From Ceratodon purpureus (taxonomy: Eukaryota; Streptophyta; Bryopsida; Pseudoditrichales; Ditrichaceae): DNA of 64,000 bases. The stretch covers positions 95,564,992 to 95,628,991 of the forward strand of contig CM026426.1 of assembly GCA_014871385.1 (NCBI GenBank), written 5' to 3'. The notes beneath the pieces were generated by a model that did not search any database, was not told the origin of the DNA, and saw nothing but the letters and a program-made list of their open reading frames with translations. Shown piece by piece: positions 36,191-47,700 of this stretch (positions within the stretch are counted from its first letter, which is position 1; each line of letters opens with the position of its first letter). Position numbers and translations under genes: made by a program.

Positions 36191-37019
36191 GGGGGGGGGA
36201 GGAAATGATGTCCATATTTTAATTTTAATTTGTATATTATTATTAAAACAACTTCAAAAGGCTATATACGAAAAAAATAAAAATACAAAAAAATAAACAT
36301 GCTATATAGAGTACTTTCTTGCATTCTCTTTTTTCCACCATTCTAATAGCTCAGCTTCTCATGTTCTCTTTTATAAAATGATGAATTCTAGGAAGAACTC
36401 CCAATTCAAAGTATGGAGGTTTATTTTCAAGATACAAAATTAGGAACCATATACAATTCTAAAAAAACAAGTGTATAAATAATTGATACTCAGGGTTTTC
36501 AATTTTATATTTTTTAATAACAACGTATTAAAAAGAAAATCTTATTAGAGCCATGCTATAATTTAATTTCAAAAGCTTGCATAATATTTTGGAATGCTTC
36601 AAACAACCAATCACTTGATTGAACTAGACTTCATCCCAAGTTCATTTAAAAAAAACCTGAAGTGGAACAAGTCCATAACTTTGAGACCTTTAACAAATAT
36701 ATAATTTTCAGGATCAAGATGATTGCACATTAGAAGGATGATTGTAATCAAATGACCAATCTCAGAAACCCAATCTGGAAAGGCTAGGATGCTAAGTGCT
36801 TCAATGAATTGCAGATCCTGCCGCCGAGGCTGGAGATCAACTCCCGCCACTCCATGTATTTGAATTCCTCCACATGTCATGTCGAGATGTGTTGGCCCAT
36901 ATGGATCTAAACCAAAGCAAATCTCTAGTGTCAGAATAGACTATCCTGATTGACTGATTCCAATTGCCTAACTCCGCTTCTTGCAAGGAATTTCAACGGC
37001 TCAGATTGAGTAAGGCAGA

Positions 37020-37850
37020 GTATTTATTGTACACTTTAGTACTAAAAGGTCCCAATGGTACAGTGGAGTTTTGCCAAAATTGCACTACCTCTAGTGTACT
37101 TCCACCTACTACGCCTATGTAAAAAGTATGTCAGAAAAGTACTTTTCTGGAAGTGAGCGGTAGAAAGTACTTTGTTTCTTCAAGAAAAAACTGTGCAAAT
37201 GCATTTTCCATTACAAAGTCCGATTGGAACATTGCCTAGCATTGTTATTGAAATCCCAAGAGCACAAAAGAAGTTGTATGGAGTAACAAAAGTAGTACTT
37301 TTCCCAAATTTCAAAGTATGTTAGATTGTCCAAAATTCTACAAAGTACACATTTTCTAATATGTAGATGTTCTATTTTACTGTGATATTGTAATAGGGTA
37401 TGGGACTCATAAAAGGCTATGGACCTCAGTTGAAAAATCTAGAAGAAGCTGAAGATCCGTGCAAATTTTTGCTCCTTTTTGTCTTTTTTTTTTTTTTGCA
37501 GCCTAGAATTTCTAAAATAAAAGATTCTTTTGTGATTTTCCTACGTAGAAGGCTTTCTAGACATGTGCCCTAGGTTGGCTAACGGCCGGATCATTCTTAT
37601 AGGCTGTTTTATTAGACTTTCAAAATTTATGTGGCCGCTACTGAGATTACTTCGCGGATGTACTTCCAAAAAAAAAAGTACTTTGGGTACTTTCTAGCAA
37701 AATCTTCACAGTCCATATATTTTTCGTTACATCCTAGTCGTACACGTGGCTGATAAGGTCCAAGAATAATGGATCTCAAATAAGTACTACACATACGTAT
37801 GGACAGAATTGTACATCAATAGTACTTCCAAAATCTGCCCACAGTGTACC
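37020..37850. repeat. GTAC-rich island in spacer
   Basis: Sixteen GTAC tetramers in about 830 bp, most as AAGTACTT, TGTACTTCC or AGTACTT. No coding frame is present. It directly precedes the AT stretch next to the SINE-like element. Confidence 0.65.
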
Positions 37851-37974
37851 CAGCGTAGTGTGCTTTCACCCATATCCAATTTTTTTTTCTATCAAAATAA
37901 TCAAAATAATATTATATAAAAAATATTTAAAAATAAAAAATAAAAAATTTTAAACAATTTTTTATTTTTTAAAA

Positions 37975-38190
37975 GGATTGGGAATTGCTTAACCTGCGGC
38001 CACTCCATCTACTCCAGCTGCCCAAACTGCAGAAGGGCTTACCAAGACTACCCAACCTAGGGCTTCCACTCCAAGCTACCCAACCCGTAGAAGGGCTCAC
38101 TAAGACTGCAAGACCTCTATGCCAATGGAAGAATTTGAATTGCTCACCCTTCGGTTCACAAGTCAATCCTCTAACCACCGCACCACCTTG
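37975..38190 (-). mobile_element. tRNA-derived SINE
   Basis: On the minus strand from about 38190 the sequence begins aggtggtgcggtggttagag, a good Pol III A box, then ttgacttgtgaacc in the place of an anticodon arm, and a B-box-like gagcaattcaaattc about 40 bp on. A tRNA-unrelated body follows (38120-37985) with an internal near-duplication of agcccttct-ggttgggtagct, and then an A/T-rich tail (37985-37860). This head-body-tail order is diagnostic of a tRNA-derived SINE. The B box is imperfect (caattcaaattc against gttcgaatcc), so the copy is probably inactive. Confidence 0.72.
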
Positions 38191-38300
38191 AATACTTATT
38201 AAATACTTTAGAATTCTTTTGCTAATTATACAAATACGAGTCCATTGGCAATTTTTTGCCATGTCTTAATAAAAAACAATTCTATTCTTTTATTTTATTT

Positions 38301-38636
38301 TGCACTACACCATGCATGCCTTTTTCTACATCTACAAATTTTTTCATTTTTTTTTGAAATATTTGTTTTTGGCCAAAATTGTCATGGCTGTGAGCTGTTT
38401 TTTTCCTCCTAGCGGACTTTGAATGTTTTTAACTATGTGAAAAAAACTTTTTTTCCAAAACTTTTTTTTGCACTAGATTATGCAAGACTTTATCTATATT
38501 TAGTAAATTTTAAAGAATATTTTGTTCTTTTTGTTTTTTTGGCCAAAATCGTCATGGCCATGAGCTGTTTCTATTTTCCCAGCAAACTTTGCATGTTTTT
38601 AACTATGCAAAATAATTTTTTTTCAAAACATTTTAT
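38301..38636. repeat. Two-copy tandem duplication of about 170 bp
   Basis: Units start near 38301 and 38471, and a third begins at about 38637. Shared anchors are gcacta-a-catgca, ggccaaaat-gtcatggc (38371 and 38541), tgagctgttt and atgtttttaactatg. The divergence suggests an old duplication. Nothing coding. Confidence 0.8.
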
Positions 38637-38659
38637 ACACTAGATTCCAAAATATTCCA

Positions 38660-41210
38660 AAAGATTCCAAAAATATTATTAAAATATTGTACACGGATGT
38701 CGTACGAAAATAATTCGCATTATGATAGATACTGAAATCATACAAATATAATAAAAGGCATTGACATGACACGTATACAATACCCAATCTGCATTCAAAG
38801 CAATCGCATATTATTAGTGTCTTATTAGCCATGTAATGTAGACACACGGTTATCGCACAGATTCCGTAATGCACAACTTCTGTGCGGAAACAACGTTTTT
38901 TCTATAATCATTGAAAAGACACTACATTAACATCATAGTAATGCATGTCACTTCCGTACCATAACAACACTTCTAAATACACGTATGACGTGCAGAATCA
39001 GTGTTTAACGACAAACGCACTGAAATTATGCAGAATCAGTTGGGTTCCAAATTCCTGATGTAGGGTTTGTTTATGCGCTCAACAAAGCAAACGATGCGTG
39101 TGGCAATTGCAGGTAACTCGCAATTGCAAGCATCCAAGGCTAGCTCTGTTGGGAAGGGGACCTTGGTGTACTTGTGCATTTGGTTAGAGTTGCTTCCAGC
39201 AGACATCACTCGTGCGTCCTGAGACACAAAGAACATTCTATAAGTACTCTAGGCAACGTGTTCGAAGCTTCTGCAAGTTTGCAAACCGAGATAGACATTG
39301 AGGTTAGTCGGTTGTTCATACCGGTAGGAGATTGCCGTGGCGGTCGAGTGGTACATGCAAGCAATTGTTGACGCTGCCATTGTGATAAATCTGGGTTTTG
39401 CATTGTACGTCTGGTAGAGTATTGGAGAAAAGACTAGAGTGATAGCTCGGCCCTTGCTTTGTGATCCTACGAATCAAAAAGTGAAACAGCAATACAACAA
39501 CATTTGCATCAATATTGTTGTGGTCAACACTATGCTGCTGGAAGCTGCTTCAATGGAATGATATCTAAAGGAACGGTTCTGAGAGGCAGAGTAGATTATG
39601 TAACAAACTGTATTTTCGACTCAAGAAGTGTTTGATATTCAATTGCAAGTGAAAAGGCTGAATTTTGGAATAGAAGTTGAAGAAATTTAATCATGTGCAG
39701 AGAATGTTGATTATTGAATACAAGAAGAAGCAATGCAAGTGCCACTTGGAATAATTATTGTATGGCCCCACATTATCCCATAATGTTTGTACGTCCTTAC
39801 CCCTCCCCTCAAAGTACCTAAGGGCTAGGGTGGGTGGGCAAGTTAATTCAAAAATATCCCAGTTTGCCATGTGGCTTCCCCTCAAGGGGGTCCATGTGGC
39901 AGAAGTGTCTCAATGAGATTTTTGCATTAATTAATTAATGCAGAAAGCTCACTATTTGATACTATCAGGCAATACACTATGAACCAGACTTGTAAAATAA
40001 GTGCTACATGGATACTTCACATATGTTGCCTTTCACGCAACACACAATATAATATAAGATGCATATTCGGAGTATTTCCTGTTTTCTTTTGAGGACTTGC
40101 AGGACGGATAGCTGAGTACGATACACCAGCGACGTTGCTGGAGAACAAGAACTCAATTTATAAAGCTTGTTGCTAAATATTTGGCACGATCAATTAAGTA
40201 GCTACTTCAATCACCACAAGCATAAGCGTTGTTTCTCACTCACAAATTTAGAATAAAGTTAGCTCAAGCAACACCACTTTTACTCTTCAAAAGTGTCTTG
40301 CTCGTTTTGGGTTCATGCGGTTCGATGAGTCCCTCAAGTCACCAAGGACAAGGCGGGGCCCCACTTGGTTAAACAGTCTCTAGACAATCAGATCATAGAA
40401 ATTGAATGCAATCTAGCCTTCCCTGCCATGGTGGAAAGTCATTTGACGATGTGGATTTACCCCTATGATGACTGTATCCAACGAAATGATTCACGCTTGG
40501 GGTTTTACCATCCATGTCTAGGTTTATTTAGGCCATCGGATATTGAACGTAGCGGACAGCTAGATGGAGCTATGTGAAGTTTGCAAGTGTTTGGGTATGT
40601 CGCATTGCATCTCAATATGATCTCCAGCATCGACACGTCTGACGCTACGAATTGTTGGAAACAAGGATGATGTGAATGATTTTTTGGATGATATTTTATA
40701 TAACAGTCATCTATCAGTTTTTCCAATGAACACATCAATAATATAAAGGAGATCATTCATTTGTTCCACATGCACTATATGGACTAAATTAGAAGAATTC
40801 ATGCCAACAACATAAATCATTTGTATCAACCATTTAGAGAACATTGGAAACATTTTTTGTGCTCCCTAAGATTTCTGATAGAATTCTGAACGATTACAGC
40901 TCAACATTTTAATGCAATCTATCACATGTACCCACAATCTTGTAATCAGGTGACCGAAACTAGTGTGTGAGCAGTGAGGAGTGAGCACAGTGCACGGAGT
41001 ACAAAAAATCTAAGGGACACCAAAAATAGTAACTTTTTAAGGCCATAATTACTATTTTTAGTAAAAACTTGGACCTATGGCTGCGGATTCCTCGACCAAA
41101 AGTATTCCAAAAGTGTCAAGTTACCCCCTTGGAGCGTATGCTAGATAGACATTGCCGGATCCGACAACATACATTTCATTATTTGGAAAGAGGAGAGAAG
41201 AGGACATTCT
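38660..41210. other. Spacer with no confirmed gene
   Basis: Short frames on both strands lack domains. The stretch tggcggtcgagtggtacatg at about 39336 resembles a Pol III A box, with only a weak B-box candidate near 39392, so a second degraded SINE is possible but unproven. The taattaattaatgcag sequence near 39930 resembles one near 21545 (attaattaattaatacag). No other structure was seen. Confidence 0.4.
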
Positions 41211-41216
41211 TTGCGA

Positions 41217-41237
41217 GGGGGGGGGGGGGGGGGGGGG
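41217..41237 (+). repeat. Poly-G run, 21 bases
   Basis: Uninterrupted G run. Together with the run at 41725-41758 it brackets a 488-bp stretch holding a 158-codon frame that I do not recognise (41211-41687). Confidence 0.9.
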
Positions 41238-41687
41238 CGGCAGATTATGGAGCTCACTCTTGTTGTATGTAATCTTGACTCGTTGATGTCTACTGAGGTT
41301 GAGCGCAATGTGATCCACGTTTTTTCAAACTTGGGTGATTACTTGGCTTCAAGTACATATGACGTTCCAAAGAGAGAGCCCCCTTATATAGTGAATCAGG
41401 GTTTAGAAACTCGTAACAAAGACAAGTCATATATCGAATTTAGGAAGTCTGGCCACACTCGAAAAATTACGAGTTTATCTTTGCCCCGCAGGAAGCTGAA
41501 AAGGAGTGCGCCAATCTCGATGAGAGTGATCACTAATCCTTATGAAGGTGATGTTGGAGACGGAAGAATGTACGCGTCGCTGTTGGTAAAGCCGTCCACG
41601 AGCGTCACCTCGTCGGCTCCAAAGGAGACTCAAGATGCGGTCGATATCAACTGGCACACATGTTGGGATGTCATAAATTTTACATAG
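41238..41687 (+). CDS. Unrecognised open frame between two poly-G runs
   Basis: About 150 codons are open after the first poly-G run, ending in TAG at 41687. The product is mixed in composition with a basic centre (LPRRKLKRS) and no domain I know. The N-terminal glycine run is just the homopolymer. It could be an exon or a chance frame, and no clear splice signals were located. Confidence 0.2.
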   Translation, partial: RQIMELTLVVCNLDSLMSTEVERNVIHVFSNLGDYLASSTYDVPKREPPYIVNQGLETRNKDKSYIEFRKSGHTRKITSLSLPRRKLKRSAPISMRVITNPYEGDVGDGRMYASLLVKPSTSVTSSAPKETQDAVDINWHTCWDVINFT

Positions 41688-41723
41688 TAGATGCAAAATA
41701 CAAAAGTGGATTCTCAAAACGCT

Positions 41724-41724
<1 letters not shown>

Positions 41725-41758
<34 letters not shown>
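41725..41758 (+). repeat. Poly-G run, 34 bases
   Basis: The longest homopolymer in the window. The complementary poly-C yields a spurious polyproline frame on the minus strand. Confidence 0.9.
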
Positions 41759-41761
<3 letters not shown>

Positions 41762-41984
41762 TTAGTATACAAATCCACAACTAGTTGTGACCAGCAGGTA
41801 TTTTCAGGGGGGTATTATTTTTTAAGGGATGAATTTTGAGGTAGGTTAAATTACATAATTCCCCTAATTCCCTCAATTGATTGGACCGTTGTTTTTTAAT
41901 AATATTCTTAAACTGGATTTGATAGCATGCTAAGTTAGTTTAAAAAATTAGTTTTCAACAGTTTAGTGTGGGTGCTATGACAGA

Positions 41985-42118
41985 ATCTACGAAATGCGTC
42001 AAATTCTACGAAATTCAACTTGGAATCTAACAAATTCCTTAAAATCCACGAAATTCAACTTAGAATCTAAGAATTGTTTTAAAATCCACGAAATGCAATC
42101 CAGAATCAACGAAGTTGC
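41985..42118. repeat. Tandem repeat of about 40 bp, three to four units
   Basis: Units share aaat-c-acgaaattcaactt-gaatctaa with drifting copies to about 42118. It is AT-rich and lies in spacer. No coding content was recognised from 41760 to 42870. Confidence 0.7.
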
Positions 42119-42878
42119 TGTACATGAACTAAAATGCATACATTCAAAGCAAACAAACTAAGATTAATAGAAACAACATGCTGTACAGTATTCAGTCAGA
42201 CATGCATCAACAATTCAATTGAAACTTGCTAAATGTGTGAACCTATCGGGTCATGCAACATGCAACTGTACATCTGCGAACAGAGCGAAACCATGTCAAC
42301 AGTCGAACAAAAGCATGCAGAGGTTTATGGCGCAGAAAGGAGGACCAAGAGCAAGCACCGATGACGACAAAATAATCCAGCATCAACAGTGTGTGTCTAT
42401 GAACACATCGTGTGGAATTTCTGCTCCTACCGTGCACCGGGGTTGAGTGTGCAAGGACCTATCTTGATGTAAGAAACGAGATCTTAAGTGTACAAGCATC
42501 GCCTGGAACAACGCAAAAATGTGGAACCTACAGTAACAACAAATTAAGTTCTGTCACCATCCTAAAGATGTTTCCAAAAAGAGCAAAACTCGTTCAATCT
42601 CGAGAGCACCATCTCCGCAAACTCTTGCATTCACAGACACATATTTCAGGGTCAGTACAGAAAAGCAAGAAACTAACAGGAGAGAGACCGAGACACTAAC
42701 ATGTATGTGACGAACTCACAAGGCAGCAACTACTCTGTAAATGCACCATACTGACATCCACTCTTGACACCCACACACCATCTCCTCAATCCTCACAACC
42801 TGGGAGAAATGCAGTCGCAGCCAACAGCGGTTCAGAGAACCCGCGACATAATTCAAAAAAATAAAACCCAAACTAACC

Positions 42879-43391
42879 TCACCATTTTCCTCTAAGGTAG
42901 CGACAGAGAATGGTATAAACTAATTGTAGAAGAACGACGACACCAATGAAACCCCAGAAGAAATAGGAAATCACCTCTACGACGCACAAGAGTGAAGGAC
43001 CTGATCAAGGCAAGAGTTTTTTCGCCTCGATGTCGTCTCGCAGCTTGGCCAGATCCTCCACCTTCATCTTCCTTAGCTCCTCGGCGTCCACGGCAGTTGG
43101 TGCGAATGCAGCAAAGTTGCGAGTCCATCGGCACCGCACGAAGTCCACCTTCCGCACCCACCCAGGTTCCGCGATCAGAGCGTACTCCCACATGGCGAGA
43201 CGAAGCGACTGAAACTCGTGCGTGGAGAGAAGGAACGAGCGGGAGTCGTGGCAGATGTGTGAGTATGTCTACATCGCCATGAGATCCTCCCAATGCGGGC
43301 TTGAGTTGTAGCCCCAGTTTTCCCACGCCGACACAAGCCTCAGCCGCACAAAGACCGGCGCAAAGATGGTGCTCATGAGAGTAGGATCCAT
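42879..43391 (-). pseudogene. Unknown one-transmembrane protein, 170 codons, two in-frame stops
   Basis: A frame from ATG at 43391 to TGA at 42879 keeps protein-like composition throughout. It is interrupted only by TAG at 43271 and TGA at 43007. It shows an N-terminal FAPVFVRLRLVSAWENWG, a Trp/Arg-rich centre (AMWEYALIAEPGWVRKVDF), a charged helix (DAEELRKMKVEDLAKLRDD) and one C-terminal hydrophobic segment of about 30 residues followed by a short basic tail. This is the layout of a tail-anchored or small organelle-membrane protein, but I do not recognise the family. No introns are apparent. The absence of any indel makes a recent pseudogene or recoded gene possible. Confidence 0.45.
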
Positions 43392-44069
43392 CGCAGCTGC
43401 AACGACAATGGTGGAGCTCCTACAACACGGGCAGACGGGTCCAATTGAGCAGCAACGAAGGCGAGAGAAGACAAACAGGAAGTACACCCATGCAGAAGAA
43501 GAAGAAGACGGGGATTCGCAAAGATGGGAGAAGGGGAGGTTCAGAGATAGAGACGAAGAGGGAGGCAACGCAGACCTAGGGAGTAGGGTCATGATTGCAG
43601 GGAGGGGCTCTAGATTTGGAAATAGGTGGAATAGGGTACCTGATGATATTGATTTGAGCGTGCCATCCCCTCCAACATCGTGGGAATGTCTTTCTGTCCC
43701 CTCACAGTACTCCCATAATCATTCCTAGAACCTGCCCCACAATCAAGCACATCAAGCAATAGTCTTGTCTGATCATTGAAAAAACCCAAAGTTCAATCAC
43801 AACTAACCAGCCCCTGATATGAGTGGAATTGACTTGGTACCAATAATACATGCAGTACGTGGGATAATTCATCACTGCATCTTTGCAAACTAACAACCAA
43901 TGAACTAATTTGGGGAGGAAATTAACATCTGCAGCGACAATGTGCAGCCTATGTAGGATTCTGTAGAACCTGACTTACCTGCATTTGTGTTTGTTGCAGG
44001 TTTACAATTCACCGAGAGTTGCTGTATTATTCAGCCAACTTCAATTAGTCAGAACTAGAGGCGGAAAAA

Positions 44070-44305
44070 CCAAGGGATAATGACAGTTCCTAAATATTTA
44101 ATGTTATTTTCCTGCATATTAAACTCACTACGGCTTTAAATTAAGTGAGACTTCTAAGAGACTACAGATCGAGGTAAGTTAAAAAAAATAAAAAAATAAT
44201 GATTGATTCTAAATATTTAATGTCATTTTGAGCATTTTAAATTCAACACGGCATTTAACTAAGTGAGACTTTTTAGAGTATACAGATCCGCCTTAAAAAA
44301 AAAAA
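44070..44305. repeat. Two-copy tandem repeat of about 120 bp
   Basis: Copies near 44078 and 44199 share ctaaatatttaatgt-att, cacggc-tt-aa-taagtgagact and acagatc. They are AT-rich and lie downstream of the P-like transposase, possibly near its outer end. The remaining spacer at 43600-44750 shows no gene. Confidence 0.7.
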
Positions 44306-44757
44306 CGTCTGCAGGTGTTAGGCTTAGATGACTTACCGAGATTGAATACCATCATCTGAAGTTCCTCACCGAGGCGTTGACCTGACTTTCCATGAACATA
44401 GACAGTCAGAGAATAAAAAATAATTAAATAACACTTGGAATGCACGAAGACGAACTCATGAAGGACCTCTACTGAGTTGGGCTGAACTTAGTGGACATTG
44501 TCAAGACCAAACCGTAGCTGATTGACTTGTACTGACCCTAAAATGAAGCTATAAAAAATAAAATGAAAAGGAGGTCGCAGCATGAAAGAATTAGAGAATC
44601 GTACTCTGTTATCAGTGAATATTAATAAAGCAGATTATTGCTGTATGAGTTAGAGGCATGTTGAAAAAAAAAAGAGAGAGGCAATGAAGTGCGCACCATG
44701 AAGGATTGATAGAAACTTTCTCTGTCTTTTGCAGACCTACGGTTGATGGAGACGAAG

Positions 44758-47700
44758 TCACTGTTTGGAGACAAAATCGTCTAGCACTTGCTTGTCTTGA
44801 TCTGTAAGGCAATACACATTGTGCCTACTATCGAAGGTAAGAGCAACACTTGATATTATACAATCGACGTCTATCCATTGCGTATCTGTGACATCATATT
44901 TGTATTTGTTACGACCCGGTCCTTTAAAGAACCAGTTAAACATAACTTGGACTGTCGGGGTTGCACTCACCTTCTTACCTACAGAGGTGGCTCGATTCAG
45001 CAAGTCAATTGGATTACGTGAAATGCCCCACTTCGTATCGTAAGACCGCCTAATCTTTTGAACTCTTCCAATCCACCAAAAACCGAACTCTGCACCTGAT
45101 GACACAGCAATGGGTACTCTATTTCTCTGACCATTTTCTCTGCTTCGTCTTTGTGCAGCTCTACACGTTGATGGTGTACTGAGCTTTTCGTCTTCTGCAA
45201 AATACACACCACAGTCTGTTCCCAACCCAACGAGACACGTACTACTCGAAGTAGATGCTGATAAGTAATCATCAGCATTGTTAAAATATACAGAGTTACG
45301 GATTCTGGTTAGCCTATCCTTCGACAAAAACGGATTGCCATTTAATTCGGATACTAATGTGGACTTATAGATCACCTTATTGGAATACGATACCGTGGGC
45401 AGGATTTGTGATGGAGTTGTAGACTGCTCGAGCTTGGTGACTGGTACTGAGTTACCAGCACTCAGCATTTCTTGAAGGGCAGAACGACACTCATCCTCTA
45501 CAACAGAAATCGGGTCCAGCTCACTGGCAGGGATTGATTCCTCGTCCGATTCGAGTAATTCCTGCACATCAGCTACTGTTCCTGCATCCGAATTTACCAA
45601 GTCGCGCATGACCTCCCTGTCTCCATCCTCTCCCCGCACTAGAGTCACGGTCGGGTGATAGCTCCAGTGTTTGTTGTCTTCTGCTTCCACGACCCATGGC
45701 TCGAGAAACCATTTCTTGTCGCGTGCAACGGCAGAGGGCGCCATGTTCAGACTTCGAAGCATACTCTGCGCTAACTTCAGGCCCTCTTTAAGGTAGTTGA
45801 CTATTGCATCCTCGGTCTCAAGCCCAGTATAGTCGGATAGGTCTGCAGCAATTTCTGAATCTTCCAAGGGATGAAGCCGCGCCCAAATATTTCTTTGCTT
45901 ATTATGGACCCGATCGAACTTAAGACCATTCTCCCCGAACTCAATTGCTGCAAGATGGTTTACAGTGTTTGCGCAGCCTATCAATTCGTGAAAGTCATAC
46001 GACCTCTCCATGCCCTGCATTCCACCTACTTTGCTGAAAAAAATCTCACACGAGTCTGACCCGGTTAGATGCAAGGGGACAGACAAGTCTTTATGGAAAT
46101 CCCGGAAATATTTAATGAGCAACACAACAAAATGGCAACTTAATTGGATGTCCAAATAACACTGGTTACTCACGAAGCACTCCTGCACAGACAGTGTCTT
46201 AGTATTACCACCAACTGTATGATCCCCGAACTTAAACCATAGCTTCCATATTCGGAAAAAGAAAGATACTTTAGCAGAAAGTACGACTCTCTCCCGCAAG
46301 GTTAGAGACAATGACAGAAAGATATAATTGTGATCCGCTACAATCTGGAGATACATCTGAGTACCCAGAGTTCGCTCTTGATGTGCATCTCGATCCACCT
46401 GCAGCCTCTTCAAACTGTCCCGCACCTTCAGTGAGCACAATCGCTGGGCACTTGCCCAATTTTGGCGATCACTTCTCTGAACGTCTTCCAATCTTAGGCC
46501 ATGGTCATCGTAGGTGAATTTATTGTAGACCTGTCCAATGTGTTCCAGCAAACGGATATCTGCCCCTAGTTGTAGACTTTTCACAGCACTGTCGAGCGGA
46601 TTTATCAGTTTCTTACCGTTATGCACATAGTCTTGATCATGCAAACCAACAACCCGACCCGAATCCAGAACAGAACCTGACAAACTCCACCCTAACCAAA
46701 TTCACCTTGAACCTGACCCCACACAAGTTAGTGAAATCATGCAACATCAGCTGCCGTCGTCTGGAATCTCCATCAGATGCGTGGCCGATTATAGGACCCA
46801 CGATCCCCTCACAGTGTTCCTGCCACAAACTGTCAATCACATTCCATTGTTCCCTAACCCAACCCGAATTAAAACAATTACAAGTGACGTTAACCACAAG
46901 CACAAGCCGTGGCAATTTATCATGCAATGGATTAACCATGATCACTCTAGCAAAGCTACCGATCTGATTATTCTTGAAAGCATCCACTATATTGTTGTAA
47001 CCAGACTCTCCAGAACCTTGGCTTTCATAAGCCACTGCAGAGTCTTCTCTTCTTTATACTTTTTTGCAAGTGTTCTACTTCGACTAGCCAACTCTCTTAT
47101 TGAGAGATAGTCTATTCTACGACCAGGACAGCAATCGCGAGACCCTCTCTTCTCCACAGCATGACTCTCACGCAGTACCCTGAGTCGAAAGTCATTCTCC
47201 CGAGCAATATCTGAGCATTCTGAACAAGTGAAATTCTGGAAGGGTTCACTTGTTATACTCAGGCGCTTGCACCTAACGTGACGGAAACAGCCATCCACCA
47301 AATTAGTTTCTCTTCGGTACAGAAACTCTACTGAGGTAGCAGGTTCAGGAACCCACATCCTCCCTGGTTTAGGATCATGCAGAAGCGGAAAAATTGCATG
47401 TTCAAGACCTCCATACGAAGTAGACTGACTTCTCAATCCCCAACACAGCAAACTCAGTGGAGAGTAATACTCACCTGCTTCAGAGGAGGAGCAATTCCCA
47501 ACAGAATTTCTATCGGAGGTCTTGAACCACGCATGAAGATCGTGCTGATTCCCGACTGTAGACCGTGACGACGAAGAAGGCCTACCTTTGCGGCCTATGT
47601 ATATAGCATTTGATGCCAGTTCTTTCTGCCGGTGCTAAATCTTGTAAGGCCTTTGTGTGCTTCAGTCCATGCATGTGATTCAATAGATTGGCCTTCAGAT

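Larger units (their letters stand above)
34345..37970. other. AT-rich spacer
   Basis: Starts with Pro/Thr-type low complexity near 34350-34560 (cggtcaccgg short repeats), then becomes strongly AT-rich. Frames here are composition artefacts (poly-Phe/Leu). It contains the pyrimidine tract at 35640-36190, a run of 10 G near 36189 and a GTAC island at 37020-37850. No gene was recognised. Confidence 0.7.

Noticed and set aside
35840..36208. A hydrophobic membrane protein of 122 codons
   Set aside because: It lies wholly in the pyrimidine tract, and Phe/Leu/Ser richness follows from T-rich composition.
38130..38190. A functional tRNA gene
   Set aside because: The B box is degraded, no acceptor stem pairing is evident, and the sequence continues into a SINE body and A/T tail.
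41475..41780. Polyproline protein on the minus strand
   Set aside because: The proline run is the complement of a 34-base poly-G homopolymer.
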